Notes: a model not told the origin generated them from the sequence alone. 64,000 nt of DNA from Stenotrophomonas pavanii (GCF_900101175.1 NZ_FNFQ01000002.1:62001-126000); one strand, 5' to 3'; positions 42,928-52,849 are shown, counted from the stretch's first letter. Translations and numbers: made by a program.

Positions 42928-43131
42928 CTCAGCAACTCTTCTGCTTGATGTGCGAGCCCGTACTTTGGACTCTGTGAAATTGCGTGCTTGGCACATTGAT
43001 TGATTGCATCGGGACGCCATGCACGTCCGAGAGCAGGGCCTTCGATGCTGAATTTATCACGCCGGCAGGGGCTACTCCTTGGACGACGGTATGCTCTTCG
43101 CCATACAACTTCGCGTGCCCACGAGCAAGCC

Positions 43132-43425
43132 CCACGCGCGCAGCCACAATGCCGCGTGGCTGGAGCGGGCCAAGGTCGCGTTGAAGGCCTACTGGCGCCT
43201 GGCGGCCTTTGGTAATCCTGTCGCATCTGCCTCACTGAGGGCCTCGCCGGGCGGATGCCGACACTCTTGACGCGTGCACCGCCGGCATCGCCGATAGCCT
43301 TACAGGGCATCGCCCAGCCTCATTGCGCCGCATGCAACGATTGTGAAAATGTTGAAAGTGGTGTCGGCATCAGCCCTACTGCGTTGGCATCTCGCACAGC
43401 CAGGGGTATTCCTGTTCATGCCACC
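43132..43425 (+). repeat. Duplicated segment, copy 2 (TPR gene end plus downstream DNA)
   Basis: Matches 30381-30675 along its whole length with scattered substitutions. The first 60 bp encode the TPR tail (HARSHNAAWLERAKVALKAYW), but the stop codon has become TGG and nothing upstream encodes the rest, so it is a 3' gene fragment. Confidence 0.85.
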
Positions 43426-43460
43426 GAAAACGGGTGGCCGAGGCCTCGAAATCCTCGTGA

Positions 43461-43920
43461 GTGGCAGGGTGCCGATCGGCGGCCACGGCGCAGTGCCTCG
43501 TGGCGCTAGTCGCGTCGCCAACGCAGTGGCTTGCCCCGCCCGTGCCTTCGCCTATCGGGTTCCAGAACATCCCCAACGATCGCTTCCTGCAACTGCGCCG
43601 CCAAGCGATGCAGTTCGTGGAAGCTCGTTCACGACAGGGCTATCAATTCGTCGATCAGCGTGAGGGCGCCGCTTTGCAGATCTACTGCCGCGACGTTCCG
43701 GTGCTGTGGCTGGAGAGGCACCCGAATTATCTGCTGTTGCGGGTATCACTGGATGCCCGGCAGCGGGCGCCGGCCGTTGTGCAGTTGCGGGCGCTTCTTC
43801 AATGCTTTGGGCGTTCTGCAGCAGGCGCTGGCCGGGGTGCCTGAGCCTGTTCTGATGGAGCGGGCGCTGCGGGTTGTTGCTGCTGAGGTACCTGATGGGG
43901 CGCGATGTCGCCCGCAGTAG
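43461..43920 (+). pseudogene. Frameshifted copy of the exported protein gene at 31259
   Basis: The GTG start and first 115 codons align with the intact copy (FQNIPNDRFLQLRRQAMQFV, RQGYQFVDQ, VLWLERHPNYLLLRVSLD, RQRAPAVVQLRALLQ). At about 43800-43810 some 13-14 bp are missing relative to copy 1 and the frame shifts. The remaining homologous peptide GVLQQALAGVPEPVLMERAL continues in another frame to 43920. It is therefore broken. Confidence 0.85.
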
Positions 43921-43941
43921 CCGAGCGTGGCTCGGCTCTAC
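43917..43941. repeat. SMAG-like GTAG palindrome
   Basis: A 25-bp near-palindrome starting GTAGCCGAGC and ending GCTCGGCTCTAC, with a short GTG centre. It matches the form of S. maltophilia GTAG repeats, which fold as RNA hairpins. It sits exactly between convergent reading frames (pseudogene end 43920 and gene end 43938) and may act as a bidirectional transcript-end stabiliser. Confidence 0.7.
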
Positions 43942-44669
43942 AGGGACGTTGGTTGCGAGGGTTCGGGTTCGTGGATGGAGCCTTCAAGCAGGGCGACGTA
44001 GGTATCCAGGCGCGAACGCAGCCCGATCAATAGCCATCCTGTGAGGTATAGCAGTACGAGGGCGTAGATGATGAAAGCACCCAGCGCGCCAACATCAAAG
44101 GCGCTGCTCCAGTCACCCCATCTCCATTGGCGGAACTGCAGATAGAGGGCAATCAAGAGTGGGAATGGCCCAAGGCGCTGCAGCCCTCCGTACATTAATC
44201 CCATGCGCTCGATCATACTGGATCGCAAGTGGCTGACATACTTGAGGCGGCGCTCACGCTCGACTCTGGGGAACTTCCGAAGCTCGGCGATCACCGCTTG
44301 CCACAGTGCAAATTCGCCATCCATTTCCTGCGCGTGCGACAGCCGTGGCTGTACGAACTGCCGGAGTCCGCGGCGGGCCGCGAGAAACCCGCCGATGACA
44401 AAACCTCCGATTTCCACCGCCAGGCAGACCCTGACCAAAACCAGCGCAGCCGTAAGCGGAAGCCATCGATCAGGCAGCTGGCTACCGAGAATGCCGATGG
44501 CGGCCGCCAGTGCGCCCACCCGGAACGCCCACGTCTCCACCCTGCCCGCTTTCGGGTAGATGCTGTGCTCAACCAGCCCCTGCACCCGCTGGTAGAGCCA
44601 GTGGAAGGTCAGTTCCTGCGAATCGGTCGTTGCCGGCGGATCGACGCCGCCCCCTGCCTGCATGTCCAT
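43938..44669 (-). CDS. Membrane protein of unknown function
   Basis: 243 residues from ATG 44669 (MDMQAGGGVDPPATTDSQEL). There are about four hydrophobic helices: WAFRVGALAAAIGILGSQL, LPLTAALVLVRVCLAVEIGGFVIGGFL, LGPFPLLIALYLQF and VGALGAFIIYALVLLYLTGWLLIGL. A basic cytoplasmic loop (VIAELRKFPRVERERRLKYVSHLRSSMIERMG) lies in the middle. No family recognised. Single gene ending at the SMAG-like repeat. Confidence 0.78.
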   Translation of the reverse strand: MDMQAGGGVDPPATTDSQELTFHWLYQRVQGLVEHSIYPKAGRVETWAFRVGALAAAIGILGSQLPDRWLPLTAALVLVRVCLAVEIGGFVIGGFLAARRGLRQFVQPRLSHAQEMDGEFALWQAVIAELRKFPRVERERRLKYVSHLRSSMIERMGLMYGGLQRLGPFPLLIALYLQFRQWRWGDWSSAFDVGALGAFIIYALVLLYLTGWLLIGLRSRLDTYVALLEGSIHEPEPSQPTSL

Positions 44670-44748
44670 TGCACCCGTGCCCCGGCCGGCGCAGATGCCG
44701 GCCGCCCCATCGTACCTGAGCACGCTTCGGAAGGCGCCTCAGCGGGAA

Positions 44749-45225
44749 TCACATGCCCAGCTCCGACAACCCCGGGTGATCATCCGGGCGACGCCCCAGC
44801 GGCCAATGGAACTTGCGGTCGCTTTCCTTGATCGGCAGGTCGTTGATGCACGAGAAGCGGCGCTGCATCAGGCCGTCCTCGCCGAATTCCCAGTTTTCGT
44901 TGCCATAGGAACGGAACCAGTTGCCGGAGTCGTCGCGCCATTCGTATGCGTAGCGGACCGCAATGCGGTTTTCGGTAAAGGCCCAGAGCTCCTTGATCAG
45001 GCGGTACTCGAGTTCCTTGTTCCATTTGCGTGCCAGGAACTGCCGGGCTTCCTCCCGGCCGTTGGTGAATTCGGCACGGTTGCGCCACTGTGTGTCGAGC
45101 GAATAGGCAAGTGACACCTTGTCGGCATCGCGGGAATTCCAGCCATCCTCGGCAAGACGCACCTTCTGCGTGGCCGATTCGAGGGTGAACGGAGGAAGCG
45201 GCGGACGGGGTTGTTCTGCGGACAC
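44749..45225 (-). CDS. DUF1348 / NTF2-like (SnoaL-fold) protein
   Basis: 158 residues from GTG 45225, with GGAGGT 6 nt upstream. [41 protein letters not shown], then [34 protein letters not shown] and [22 protein letters not shown] are characteristic of the DUF1348 nuclear-transport-factor-2-like family. Fold is known; function is not. It follows the TetR gene by 62 bp on the same strand and may be its co-transcribed partner. Confidence 0.93.
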   Translation of the reverse strand: MSAEQPRPPLPPFTLESATQKVRLAEDGWNSRDADKVSLAYSLDTQWRNRAEFTNGREEARQFLARKWNKELEYRLIKELWAFTENRIAVRYAYEWRDDSGNWFRSYGNENWEFGEDGLMQRRFSCINDLPIKESDRKFHWPLGRRPDDHPGLSELGM

Positions 45226-45287
45226 GGGGAGACCTCCAATCGAAATGGATATACGGGTTGCTTCAAAGGATCTGGCGTACCCAGGCG

Positions 45288-45857
45288 CTAACGCTTGGCC
45301 TGTTCCAACAACAGCTTCGCGACATCCTTCGCGGTGTCTGCGGCGTCGAGATCACCCATCACGCGCGACAGGGTGATGGCGCCTTCCATCAGGATCAGTA
45401 GCTGGCGGGCGAGGTCCGCCGGCTGCTGCACATCCAGTTGTTCGGTAAGTTCCAGCGTGTAATCGAGCAGCTTCTGCTTGTGATTCCGCGCGATCTGCCG
45501 GATCGGATCGGCCGGATCGCCGACCTCCCCCGCGGTATTGATGAACGCACACCCGCGATAGCCCTCGGACTGGAACCAGCTCTTGAGCGCGGTGAACATG
45601 CCGAGGATGCGCGCTTCCGGGCTGTCGGCCTTGTCGCACTCCTGCCGGAACCAGGCCAACCAGCGCACATCGCGCGCCTTCAACGCGGCGGCGGCCACGT
45701 CGTCCTTGTTCTCGAAATGGCGGTAGATGCTCTTGCGCGCCACGCCCGAGGTCTTCACCAGCAGGTCCATGCCGGTGGCATGGATCCCGTTCTGATAGAT
45801 CAGCGCCTCGGCCGTGGCCAGGATCTTCTGTTGCGTGTCGGTGCTGCCGTTGCTCAT
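45288..45857 (-). CDS. TetR/AcrR family transcriptional repressor
   Basis: 189 residues from ATG 45857. N-terminal helix-turn-helix: [49 protein letters not shown]. The ligand domain includes [39 protein letters not shown], the TetR_C type seen in YxaF/LmrA-like regulators. A perfect inverted repeat at 45866-45885 lies 8 bp upstream of the start. It probably represses itself, the DUF1348 gene and the divergent chloroperoxidase gene. Confidence 0.95.
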   Translation of the reverse strand: MSNGSTDTQQKILATAEALIYQNGIHATGMDLLVKTSGVARKSIYRHFENKDDVAAAALKARDVRWLAWFRQECDKADSPEARILGMFTALKSWFQSEGYRGCAFINTAGEVGDPADPIRQIARNHKQKLLDYTLELTEQLDVQQPADLARQLLILMEGAITLSRVMGDLDAADTAKDVAKLLLEQAKR

Positions 45858-45865
45858 GGCTGCAA

Positions 45866-45885
45866 GGTAGAACGCTCGTTCTACC
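45866..45885. promoter_or_regulatory. TetR operator-like palindrome
   Basis: GGTAGAACGCTCGTTCTACC: perfect 9-bp arms with a 2-bp centre, 8 bp from the TetR start in the divergent region. The placement over the likely TetR promoter suggests autorepression. Confidence 0.75.
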
Positions 45886-46025
45886 CTGTCAACAGGCAAT
45901 CGCGAGCGATGGGGGCGCGCACATCCATGCAAGACGATCTATCAAGAAATCCGGACACTTCATCACCCGGGCGCCTGATCACAGGCGCAAAGTACGTCTC
46001 ACCACCCACCCATGAGAGTTCCCGC

Positions 46026-46979
46026 ATGAACACCTTCGCCCGTACGCTGGCGGTTGCCGCCCTCGCCCTCTCGGTCCAGGCCGGCCTGTCCGCGCAGGCC
46101 GCCGAACCGGCCAAGCCGGCCCCGGTCACCACCATCGCGCGCACCGCCAGCTACATCACCACCGCCGACGGCGTGCAGCTGTACTACAAGGACTGGGGCC
46201 CGAAGGACGGCCCGGTCGTGACCTTCAGCCATGGCTGGCCGTTGAATTCGGACAGCTGGGAGTCGCAGATGATCTTCCTGGCCAATCATGGCTACCGCGT
46301 CATCGCGCATGACCGTCGCGGCCACGGGCGCTCCAGCCAGCCATGGGACGGCAACGACATGGATCACTACGCCGATGACCTGGCCACGGTGATCGATACG
46401 CTGGACCTGCACGATGTGACCCTGGTGGGCTTCTCCACCGGTGGCGGCGAAGTGGCGCGCTACATCGGCCGGCACGGCACCGGGCGGGTGAAGAAGGCCG
46501 TGCTGATCAGCTCGGTGCCGCCGTTCATGCTGAAGACCGCCGACAACCCGAACGGCCTGCCGATCGAAGTGTTCGACGGCATCCGCAAGGCACAGATGGA
46601 GAACCGCGCGCAGCTGTACCGCGACATTCCGTCGGGCCCGTTCTATGGCTTCAACCGCCCAGGCGCGAAGGTGTCGCAGGGGCTGATCGACGCATGGTGG
46701 GCGCAGGGCATGCAGGGCGGCCACAAGAACACCTACGACTCGATCGCCGCGTTCTCGGCCACCGATTTCCGCGCCGACCTGAAGAAGTTCGATGTTCCTA
46801 CCCTGGTGATCCACGGTGACGACGATCAGATCGTGCCGATCGATATCTCTGGCCGTCAGTCAGCGAAACTGATCAAGGGTGCCAGGCTGATTGTCTACCC
46901 GGGTGCGCCGCACGGCCTGACCGACACCCACAAGGACAAGGTCAACCAGGACCTGCTGACGTTCCTGCAGGAAAAGTGA
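46026..46979 (+). CDS. Exported alpha/beta hydrolase, chloroperoxidase-like
   Basis: 317 residues from ATG 46026 with signal peptide ([19 protein letters not shown]). [39 protein letters not shown] is the non-heme chloroperoxidase N-terminus. The nucleophile elbow is [12 protein letters not shown] with Ser in GFSTG, Asp in [11 protein letters not shown] and His in [11 protein letters not shown]. Such enzymes are esterases or perhydrolases using Ser-His-Asp. Divergent from the TetR gene with the operator between. Confidence 0.94.
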   Translation: MNTFARTLAVAALALSVQAGLSAQAAEPAKPAPVTTIARTASYITTADGVQLYYKDWGPKDGPVVTFSHGWPLNSDSWESQMIFLANHGYRVIAHDRRGHGRSSQPWDGNDMDHYADDLATVIDTLDLHDVTLVGFSTGGGEVARYIGRHGTGRVKKAVLISSVPPFMLKTADNPNGLPIEVFDGIRKAQMENRAQLYRDIPSGPFYGFNRPGAKVSQGLIDAWWAQGMQGGHKNTYDSIAAFSATDFRADLKKFDVPTLVIHGDDDQIVPIDISGRQSAKLIKGARLIVYPGAPHGLTDTHKDKVNQDLLTFLQEK

Positions 46980-46985
46980 CTGGCC

Positions 46986-47012
46986 AGGGCTCCGGCGCCG
47001 TGCCGGAGCCCT
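46986..47012. terminator. Hairpin between convergent genes
   Basis: AGGGCTCCGGC (46986-46996) pairs with GCCGGAGCCCT (47002-47012), loop GCCGT. It lies 7 bp after the chloroperoxidase stop and 22 bp before the end of the convergent kinase gene. The following tract (CCTGTTG) is a poor T-run, so termination may be weak. Confidence 0.6.
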
Positions 47013-47033
47013 CCTGTTGCCTGGCGCCCACCT

Positions 47034-48230
47034 TCATGTGCGCGCCGCTGTCGGCATCTGGAATGTGAACATAGTGCCGTCGCTCTCACTCGACCGCACG
47101 TCCAGTGTTCCGCCGTGGGACTTGGCAATTTCCGATGCAATGTAGATGCCCAGGCCAAGCCCTAGCCTGGGCAGTTCGCCCTGCTCACGCGAAAATGGGC
47201 TGAAAATCGTCCCCAGCCGCTCAGGCGCAATGCAGCCGGCGTTATGCACATCCAGCGTGAGGCGATGGGATGCGGCCTGGACTCTCAGCGTGACAGGCGC
47301 GGAGCGCTCGCCGTGCTGGGCTGCGTTGGTCAGCAGGTTGGCCAGCAGCTGCGACAGCCTGCCGGGATCGCAGACCACGCTGCCCTCGATCCGCATCTGG
47401 ACGTTGATGTCCTGCCGACCGGTAGCGATCGCCACTTCTTCTGCAACCTGTTCAAGCTCCGCCTGCAAGGTGTGGCTTTCCTGGAGCGAGACCGGAATGC
47501 CTCCTCCCAGCCGCCCCCTGGCGAAATCAAGCACATCACCGATGAGGCCATCCATCCGGGTGACGCCGGCAGCGATGTGCGCGAGCATCCGCTGCTGGCG
47601 CTCGGATGTTGCCTCACGTTCCAGCGAATCGGCGGCCACGCTGATGGCCTGCAGCGGGCTGCGAAGGTCATGGCCCAGTACCGCGATGAACTGATCGCGC
47701 AGATCGGAAACACGTTGTGCCGTTGAAAGTGCTGTCTCTGCCTCCAGCAGCTGATCCTCTTTGTCGAGGTAGTTGCCAACGAGGTCGGCAAGCAGCTCCA
47801 TGGATCGTTGCACGTGCGCCTCATCGAAGTTGCCCGGCGACGAATCAATGGCACACAGGGTGCCGAAGAAGCTGCCATCCGGCCGATGGATCGGCACGGA
47901 GGCGTAACTCTCCAGCCCGTAGATCCTGGGCGTATGGTGTTCGGAATACAGCGGGTGTGCACTGGCGCGCGCGAACACCACGGAGGTCGATGACTGCCTG
48001 ATCTCGTCACAGAGGGTGGTTTCGAGGACCAGTTGCCCGCCCGGAACGAGCCCGAACCCCAGGGTGTCGAGGGTGGCGCAGGCGGTCCACGTGGTTTCTG
48101 TCACCCGGGCAATCGCGGTGAATCTTGAGCCTGTGATATGGGCGACGGTCTCAAGGATGCGCGGCACTGCCTCAATACGACCGATCTCAGCGATGTCATT
48201 CAGCAGGTGGGGATCGGTCAGTGTGTGCAT
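47034..48230 (-). CDS. GAF-domain sensor histidine kinase
   Basis: 398 residues. The GAF domain at about 20-165 is of the type seen in soluble light/redox-linked kinases (SSTSVVFARASAHPLYSEHHTPRIYGLESYASVPI, FFGTLCAIDSSPGNF). HisKA has FIAVLGHDLRSPLQAIS with His at about 189. HATPase has LANLLTNAAQHG, the unusual DVHNAGCIAPERL in place of DNG, and GLGLGIYIASEIAKSHGG. No transmembrane segment. No response regulator is adjacent. Confidence 0.93.
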   Translation of the reverse strand: MHTLTDPHLLNDIAEIGRIEAVPRILETVAHITGSRFTAIARVTETTWTACATLDTLGFGLVPGGQLVLETTLCDEIRQSSTSVVFARASAHPLYSEHHTPRIYGLESYASVPIHRPDGSFFGTLCAIDSSPGNFDEAHVQRSMELLADLVGNYLDKEDQLLEAETALSTAQRVSDLRDQFIAVLGHDLRSPLQAISVAADSLEREATSERQQRMLAHIAAGVTRMDGLIGDVLDFARGRLGGGIPVSLQESHTLQAELEQVAEEVAIATGRQDINVQMRIEGSVVCDPGRLSQLLANLLTNAAQHGERSAPVTLRVQAASHRLTLDVHNAGCIAPERLGTIFSPFSREQGELPRLGLGLGIYIASEIAKSHGGTLDVRSSESDGTMFTFQMPTAART

Positions 48231-48284
48231 GTAGTGGCAGTCGGGCGCAGTGGTGCATCATCCCACGAATCCAGCCACGAACAC

Positions 48285-49226
48285 TCAGTCCGCCCCGCCC
48301 CGTGCGTTGCGCCGTAGCGATTGCGGGGGCTGGCCAAAGGCGCGCAGGAAGGCACGTCGCATGCGTTCGGTATCACCGAAGCCCGTTTCAGTCGCGACTT
48401 CATCCATCGTGTAACGGCTTTGCTCGATCAGCACACGCGCGGCCTCCACGCGCAGGCCCTCCACTGCCTTGGCGGGGGATTGCCCGGTTTCCTCGCGGAA
48501 CGCGCGACTGAACTGGCGGGTGCTCAGATGCGCGGCCTGCGCCAGTTCTTCAACGGACAAGGTGGCGCGCAGGTTGCCGCGCGCGAAAGCCAGCGCGTTC
48601 TGGATGCGATCGGACCGTGCATCCAGTTCGAGCAGCACAGAATGCTGGGACTGCCCGCCTCCGCGGCGGTGGTAGATCACCAGCTTCCGGGCCACCGCCC
48701 TGCACAGATCCGCACCGAAGTCCTGCTCGATCATGCCAAGCGCCAGGTCCAGCCCCGCACTCATGCCGGCGGAGGTCCAGATCGGGCCATCGGTGATGAA
48801 GATGCGATCTTCCTCCACCTGCGCGGCGGGAAAGCGCCGCCTGAGCGTACGTGCGTGGAACCAGTGCGTGGTGGCGCGGCGCCCGTCCAGCAACCCCGCT
48901 TCGCCGAGAAGGAATGCGCCGGTGCACACCGACGCGGTCCGGCGCGTGCGGGCGGCCGCGTGGCGGATCGAATCAATCAGCGTGCCACTGGACGGGGCTG
49001 GCTCCAGCAGGCCGGCCACGATCATGGTATCCAGCGGCTGCTGCGCAAGCGGCGCTGTCTGCATGGCCATGCCCAGCGAGCTGGGCACCAGCCCGCCCTG
49101 CTCGGACAGCATGTGCAGATCGTAAAGGCGCGCACCTTCGGTGGCATTGGCCAGTTCGAAGGCGGACGCCGCGGCGATCGCCATGGTCTGGAATCCGGCC
49201 GGCAGGACACATCCAACACTGAGCAT
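48285..49226 (-). CDS. GlxA/FtrA-type AraC family regulator
   Basis: 313 residues from ATG 49226. The N-terminal DJ-1/PfpI-like domain has MLSVGCVLPAGFQTMAIAAASAFELAN and the elbow RRTASVCTGAFLLGEAGLLDGRRATTHW. The C-terminal AraC domain has LSVEELAQAAHLSTRQFSRAFREETGQSPAKAVEGLRVEAARVLIEQ and MDEVATETGFGDTERMRRAFLRAFGQPP. Divergent from an SDR gene with 114 bp between, so it is the probable regulator of that gene. Confidence 0.95.
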   Translation of the reverse strand: MLSVGCVLPAGFQTMAIAAASAFELANATEGARLYDLHMLSEQGGLVPSSLGMAMQTAPLAQQPLDTMIVAGLLEPAPSSGTLIDSIRHAAARTRRTASVCTGAFLLGEAGLLDGRRATTHWFHARTLRRRFPAAQVEEDRIFITDGPIWTSAGMSAGLDLALGMIEQDFGADLCRAVARKLVIYHRRGGGQSQHSVLLELDARSDRIQNALAFARGNLRATLSVEELAQAAHLSTRQFSRAFREETGQSPAKAVEGLRVEAARVLIEQSRYTMDEVATETGFGDTERMRRAFLRAFGQPPQSLRRNARGGAD

Positions 49227-49340
49227 GGCGGGTTTTCCGGCGTGACCTGAAACGAGGTATATACGACATTTACGCCCTGCACAAGCCAGCCTAGAGTCTG
49301 CCCTGACCCCGGCGACCCCCGCCGGTTTGGACCGACTCCT

Positions 49341-50144
49341 GTGAACGACCCTACCCATCACGGCACCGCCCTCATCACTGGCGCATCGTCCGGCATCGGG
49401 GCGATCTATGCCGATCGCCTGGCCCACGCCGGCCATGACCTGATCCTGGTCGCGCGACGCGGCGACCGCCTGCGCCAACTGGCCGAAGCGCTGGCCCGCA
49501 GTACCGGCCGCACGGTGGACATCGTCGCCGCGGACCTGACCACCTCCGACGGGCGTGCCGAGGTTGAAAAGGTCATTCAAGGCCGAGCGGACATCCAGGT
49601 GCTGGTCAACAATGCCGGCATCGGCGCTACGGCGCCCCTGCTGCAGTCGGACATCGGCGAAATGGAGCGCATGATCACGCTCAACGTGAACGCCGCGATG
49701 CGCCTGGCCTACGCCGCAGCGCCGGTGTTTGTGGCCCGTGGCCGGGGCACGATCATCAACATCGCCTCCATCGTCGCGCTGGCACCAGAGCTGCTCAACG
49801 GGGTCTACGCGGGAAGCAAGGCGTTCCTGCTGGCGTTCTCGCAGTCGCTCCACCATGAACTGGCCGACAAGGGCGTGCGTGTCCAGGTTGTCCTGCCGGG
49901 TGCCACCGCAACGGACTTCTGGCACCTTTCCGGCCTACCGGTGGAGCACCTGCCACAGGGCATCGTGATGAGCGCCGAAGCGATGGTGGACGCGTCGCTG
50001 GCCGGTCTGGCACAGGGTGAAGTCGTGACCATTCCCGCGCTTCCGGACATCGCTGAGTGGGACGCCTTCGAGCACGCACGCAAGGCGATGGCACCGGGCC
50101 TTTCGCGCGCGCAGCCGGCGCAGCGCTATCTGGGCGGCGCCTGA
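49341..50144 (+). CDS. Short-chain dehydrogenase/reductase
   Basis: 267 residues from GTG 49341. The cofactor motif TALITGASSGIGAIYADRLA, NNAG at 90-93, and INIASIVALAPELLNGVYAGSKAFLLAFSQ with the Ser, Tyr and Lys of the active site are present. LLPG-like VVLPGATATDFW follows. It reduces or oxidises a carbonyl/alcohol with NAD(P); the substrate is unknown. Divergent from the GlxA-type regulator. Confidence 0.95.
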   Translation: MNDPTHHGTALITGASSGIGAIYADRLAHAGHDLILVARRGDRLRQLAEALARSTGRTVDIVAADLTTSDGRAEVEKVIQGRADIQVLVNNAGIGATAPLLQSDIGEMERMITLNVNAAMRLAYAAAPVFVARGRGTIINIASIVALAPELLNGVYAGSKAFLLAFSQSLHHELADKGVRVQVVLPGATATDFWHLSGLPVEHLPQGIVMSAEAMVDASLAGLAQGEVVTIPALPDIAEWDAFEHARKAMAPGLSRAQPAQRYLGGA

Positions 50145-50203
50145 TCGGCGAACGCGTTGCAGCCGCCCGGCGTGGCGCAGTGCGCTGGCCGGGCATGGCG
50201 TCG

Positions 50204-52849
50204 CTACAGCGCCAGTTCCCTGGCGAGGAACGGCGCTGTCCTGCTGCCCTTGGCGCGGGCCACCTGGCGTGGCGTACCCTTCGCCACGATGGCGCCGCCC
50301 GCGCCGCCTGCGCCCGGGCCGACGTCAATCACCCAGTCGGCCTGTGCCACGGAACGCATGTCGTGCTCGATCATCACCACGGTGTTTCCCGCGTCCACCA
50401 GCCGCTGCAACTGCACCAGCAGCCTGTCTGCGTCCAACGCATGCAGGCCGGTGGTGGGTTCGTCCAGCACATAGAGCGTGCGACCGCGTTGGCTGCGCTG
50501 CAGCTCGGTCGCCAGCTTGATGCGCTGCGCCTCGCCCCCTGAAAGCTCCGTGGCCGGCTGGCCGAGCCTGAGATAGCCCAGGCCGATCTCCTGCAGCAGC
50601 TGCAGCGGCCGGGCGATGGCGTCTTCACCGGCGAAAAATGCCTGTGCCTGGTCGACCGTCATCTGCAGGACCTCGGCGATGTTGCGGCCGTTCCAGAGCA
50701 CCTTCAGCGTGGCCTCGTTGTAGCGGGCACCATGGCAGGCCGGGCACGGCGCATAGACGCTGGGCATGAACAACAGTTCGACACTGACGAATCCCTCGCC
50801 TTCGCAGGTCTCGCACCGGCCCTTGGCCACGTTGAACGAGAAGCGGCCGGCGTCGAAGCGGCGACGTCGCGCGTCCGGGGTCGCGGCGAACAGCTTGCGC
50901 ACGTGATCGAACAGGCCCGTGTAGGTGGCCAGGTTGGACCGGGGCGTGCGACCGATCGGTTTCTGGTCCACCTGCACCACGCGCTGGATGGCGTCCACAT
51001 CGCCGGCCAGCTGGCCCCGGGTGGCCTCGATCACCGTGGGTCCCTCGGCCGGCGCGCTGTCGGCGCTGTCGTCCACCGGCTCGTGCCCCAGGTGTAGCAG
51101 CATCAGCTCAGGCAGGGCCTGCGCCATCAGGCTGGACTTGCCCGAGCCGGAAATGCCGGTCACCGCGGTCAGCACTCCCAGCGGCACCTGCGCGTCCACG
51201 CCCTGCAGGTTGTGGCGGTGGATGCCTTTCAGCTCCAGCCAGCTGCCGGCGCTGCGTTGCCGGCTGGCAGGCGCAGGCACCTGGTCGAACAGGTAGCGCG
51301 CGGTGCGCGATGCCTCGATGCCGCGCAGGCCGTCGGGCTTGCCACTGTAGAGAACCCGCCCGCCGTGCTCGCCCGCCTGCGGCCCCACGTCCACCAGCCA
51401 CTGTGCACGCCGCATCAGTTCCAGATCGTGTTCAACGACGAACACCGAGTTGCCTCCATCGCGCAGGCGGTCCAGCGCGTCGTACAGCGCCTGGCTGTCG
51501 GCAGGATGCAGGCCGGCTGAGGGCTCATCGAGCACGTACAGCACGCCGAACAGCAGGGAACTGAGCTGCGTGGCCAGCCGCAGGCGCTGCAGCTCGCCGG
51601 CCGACAGCGTGGGCGTGGCGCGGTCCAGCGAGAGGTAGCCCAGGCCCAGGTCGCGCAGCTGCCGTACCCGCGCCATGACCCCACCCGCCAGTCGCTGCGC
51701 GGCCAGGCGCTTTTCTTCGGACAGGGCCGAGGTCAACCGCACGTCGGGGGCGCCTTCGTGGGTCGCATGGCCACGGGCTGCCCGCTTCGCGCGATCGCGG
51801 GGCGTCGCACTCCTGCGCGTGCGTGCGCCGTGACCGTGTGTACTGAAGTCACCCTGCGCAATGGGCTCGAGCAGCCCGGCCAGTTGGTCCAGCGGCAGCC
51901 GCATGAATTCACCGATGTCCAGACCGGCAAAGGTGACCGAAAGCGCTTCGGGCTTCAGGCGCTTGCCCTGGCAGGCGGGGCACAGCTTGCCTTCCATGTA
52001 GCGCGATACACGCTTGCGCATCAGCGCGCTCTGGGTAGTGGCGAAGGTGTGCAACACGTAGCGGCGGGCGCCGGTGTAGGTGCCCATGTAACTGGGCTCC
52101 AGCTTGCGCTTGAGTGCGGCACGCGTCTCGGCAGGCGTGAAGCCGGCATAGACGGGCACGGTCGGCGTGTCCTCGGTGAACAGGATCCACTCCCGGTCCT
52201 TCTTCGGCAGCTTCTTCCACGGCACGTCGATGTCGTAGCCCAGGGTAACCAGGATGTCGCGCAGGTTCTGGCCATGCCAGGCCGGCGGCCAGGAGGCGAT
52301 GGCGCGCTCGCGGATGCTCAGCGACGGGTCCGGCACCATCAGCGCTTCGGTCACTTCGTAGACGTGGCCCAGCCCATGGCAGGTGCTGCAGGCCCCCTGC
52401 GGCGTATTGGGCGAGAAGTCCTCGGCGTACAGCATGGGCTGATGGGCCGGGTACGCGCCTGCACGCGAATACATCATGCGTACCAGGCTGGACAGCGTGG
52501 TCACGCTGCCCACCGATGAACGTGCATTGCTGGCACCACGCTGCTGCTGCAAGGCCACCGCCGGCGGCAGGCCGTCGATGGCATCCACGTCGGGCACGCC
52601 CGCCTGGTCGATCAGGCGGCGCGCATACGGTGCGACGGATTCAAAGTAGCGACGCTGGGCCTCGGCGAAGATCGTGCCGAACGCCAACGATGACTTGCCG
52701 GACCCGGACACCCCGGAGAACACCACCAGGGCGTTGCGCGGAATGGAAACATCGACATGCTTCAGGTTGTGCTCGCGCGCGCCGCGGACCTCGATGCAAC
52801 CGCTGGCCGCGGCCGCACATGACGATTTGCCAAAGGGGGTGTGGGACAT
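50204..52849 (-). CDS. UvrA-like ABC ATPase (UvrA2-type excinuclease subunit A homologue)
   Basis: 881 residues from ATG 52849 (MSHTPFGKSSCAAAASGCIEVRG). Two ABC modules: Walker A GVSGSGKSSLAFGTI and GISGSGKSSLMAQAL, with signatures TLSAGELQRLRLA and ELSGGEAQRIKLA and Walker B LLFGVLYVLDEPSAGLHP and LYVLDEPTTGLH. Zinc fingers: CSTCHGLGHVYEV, CPACQGKRLKPEA, CETCEGEGF and CPACHGARY. Shorter than housekeeping UvrA (about 940) and with diverged insertion regions, so it is likely the accessory UvrA2 class linked to tolerance of DNA-binding compounds rather than the primary repair protein. Confidence 0.93.
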   Translation of the reverse strand: MSHTPFGKSSCAAAASGCIEVRGAREHNLKHVDVSIPRNALVVFSGVSGSGKSSLAFGTIFAEAQRRYFESVAPYARRLIDQAGVPDVDAIDGLPPAVALQQQRGASNARSSVGSVTTLSSLVRMMYSRAGAYPAHQPMLYAEDFSPNTPQGACSTCHGLGHVYEVTEALMVPDPSLSIRERAIASWPPAWHGQNLRDILVTLGYDIDVPWKKLPKKDREWILFTEDTPTVPVYAGFTPAETRAALKRKLEPSYMGTYTGARRYVLHTFATTQSALMRKRVSRYMEGKLCPACQGKRLKPEALSVTFAGLDIGEFMRLPLDQLAGLLEPIAQGDFSTHGHGARTRRSATPRDRAKRAARGHATHEGAPDVRLTSALSEEKRLAAQRLAGGVMARVRQLRDLGLGYLSLDRATPTLSAGELQRLRLATQLSSLLFGVLYVLDEPSAGLHPADSQALYDALDRLRDGGNSVFVVEHDLELMRRAQWLVDVGPQAGEHGGRVLYSGKPDGLRGIEASRTARYLFDQVPAPASRQRSAGSWLELKGIHRHNLQGVDAQVPLGVLTAVTGISGSGKSSLMAQALPELMLLHLGHEPVDDSADSAPAEGPTVIEATRGQLAGDVDAIQRVVQVDQKPIGRTPRSNLATYTGLFDHVRKLFAATPDARRRRFDAGRFSFNVAKGRCETCEGEGFVSVELLFMPSVYAPCPACHGARYNEATLKVLWNGRNIAEVLQMTVDQAQAFFAGEDAIARPLQLLQEIGLGYLRLGQPATELSGGEAQRIKLATELQRSQRGRTLYVLDEPTTGLHALDADRLLVQLQRLVDAGNTVVMIEHDMRSVAQADWVIDVGPGAGGAGGAIVAKGTPRQVARAKGSRTAPFLARELAL

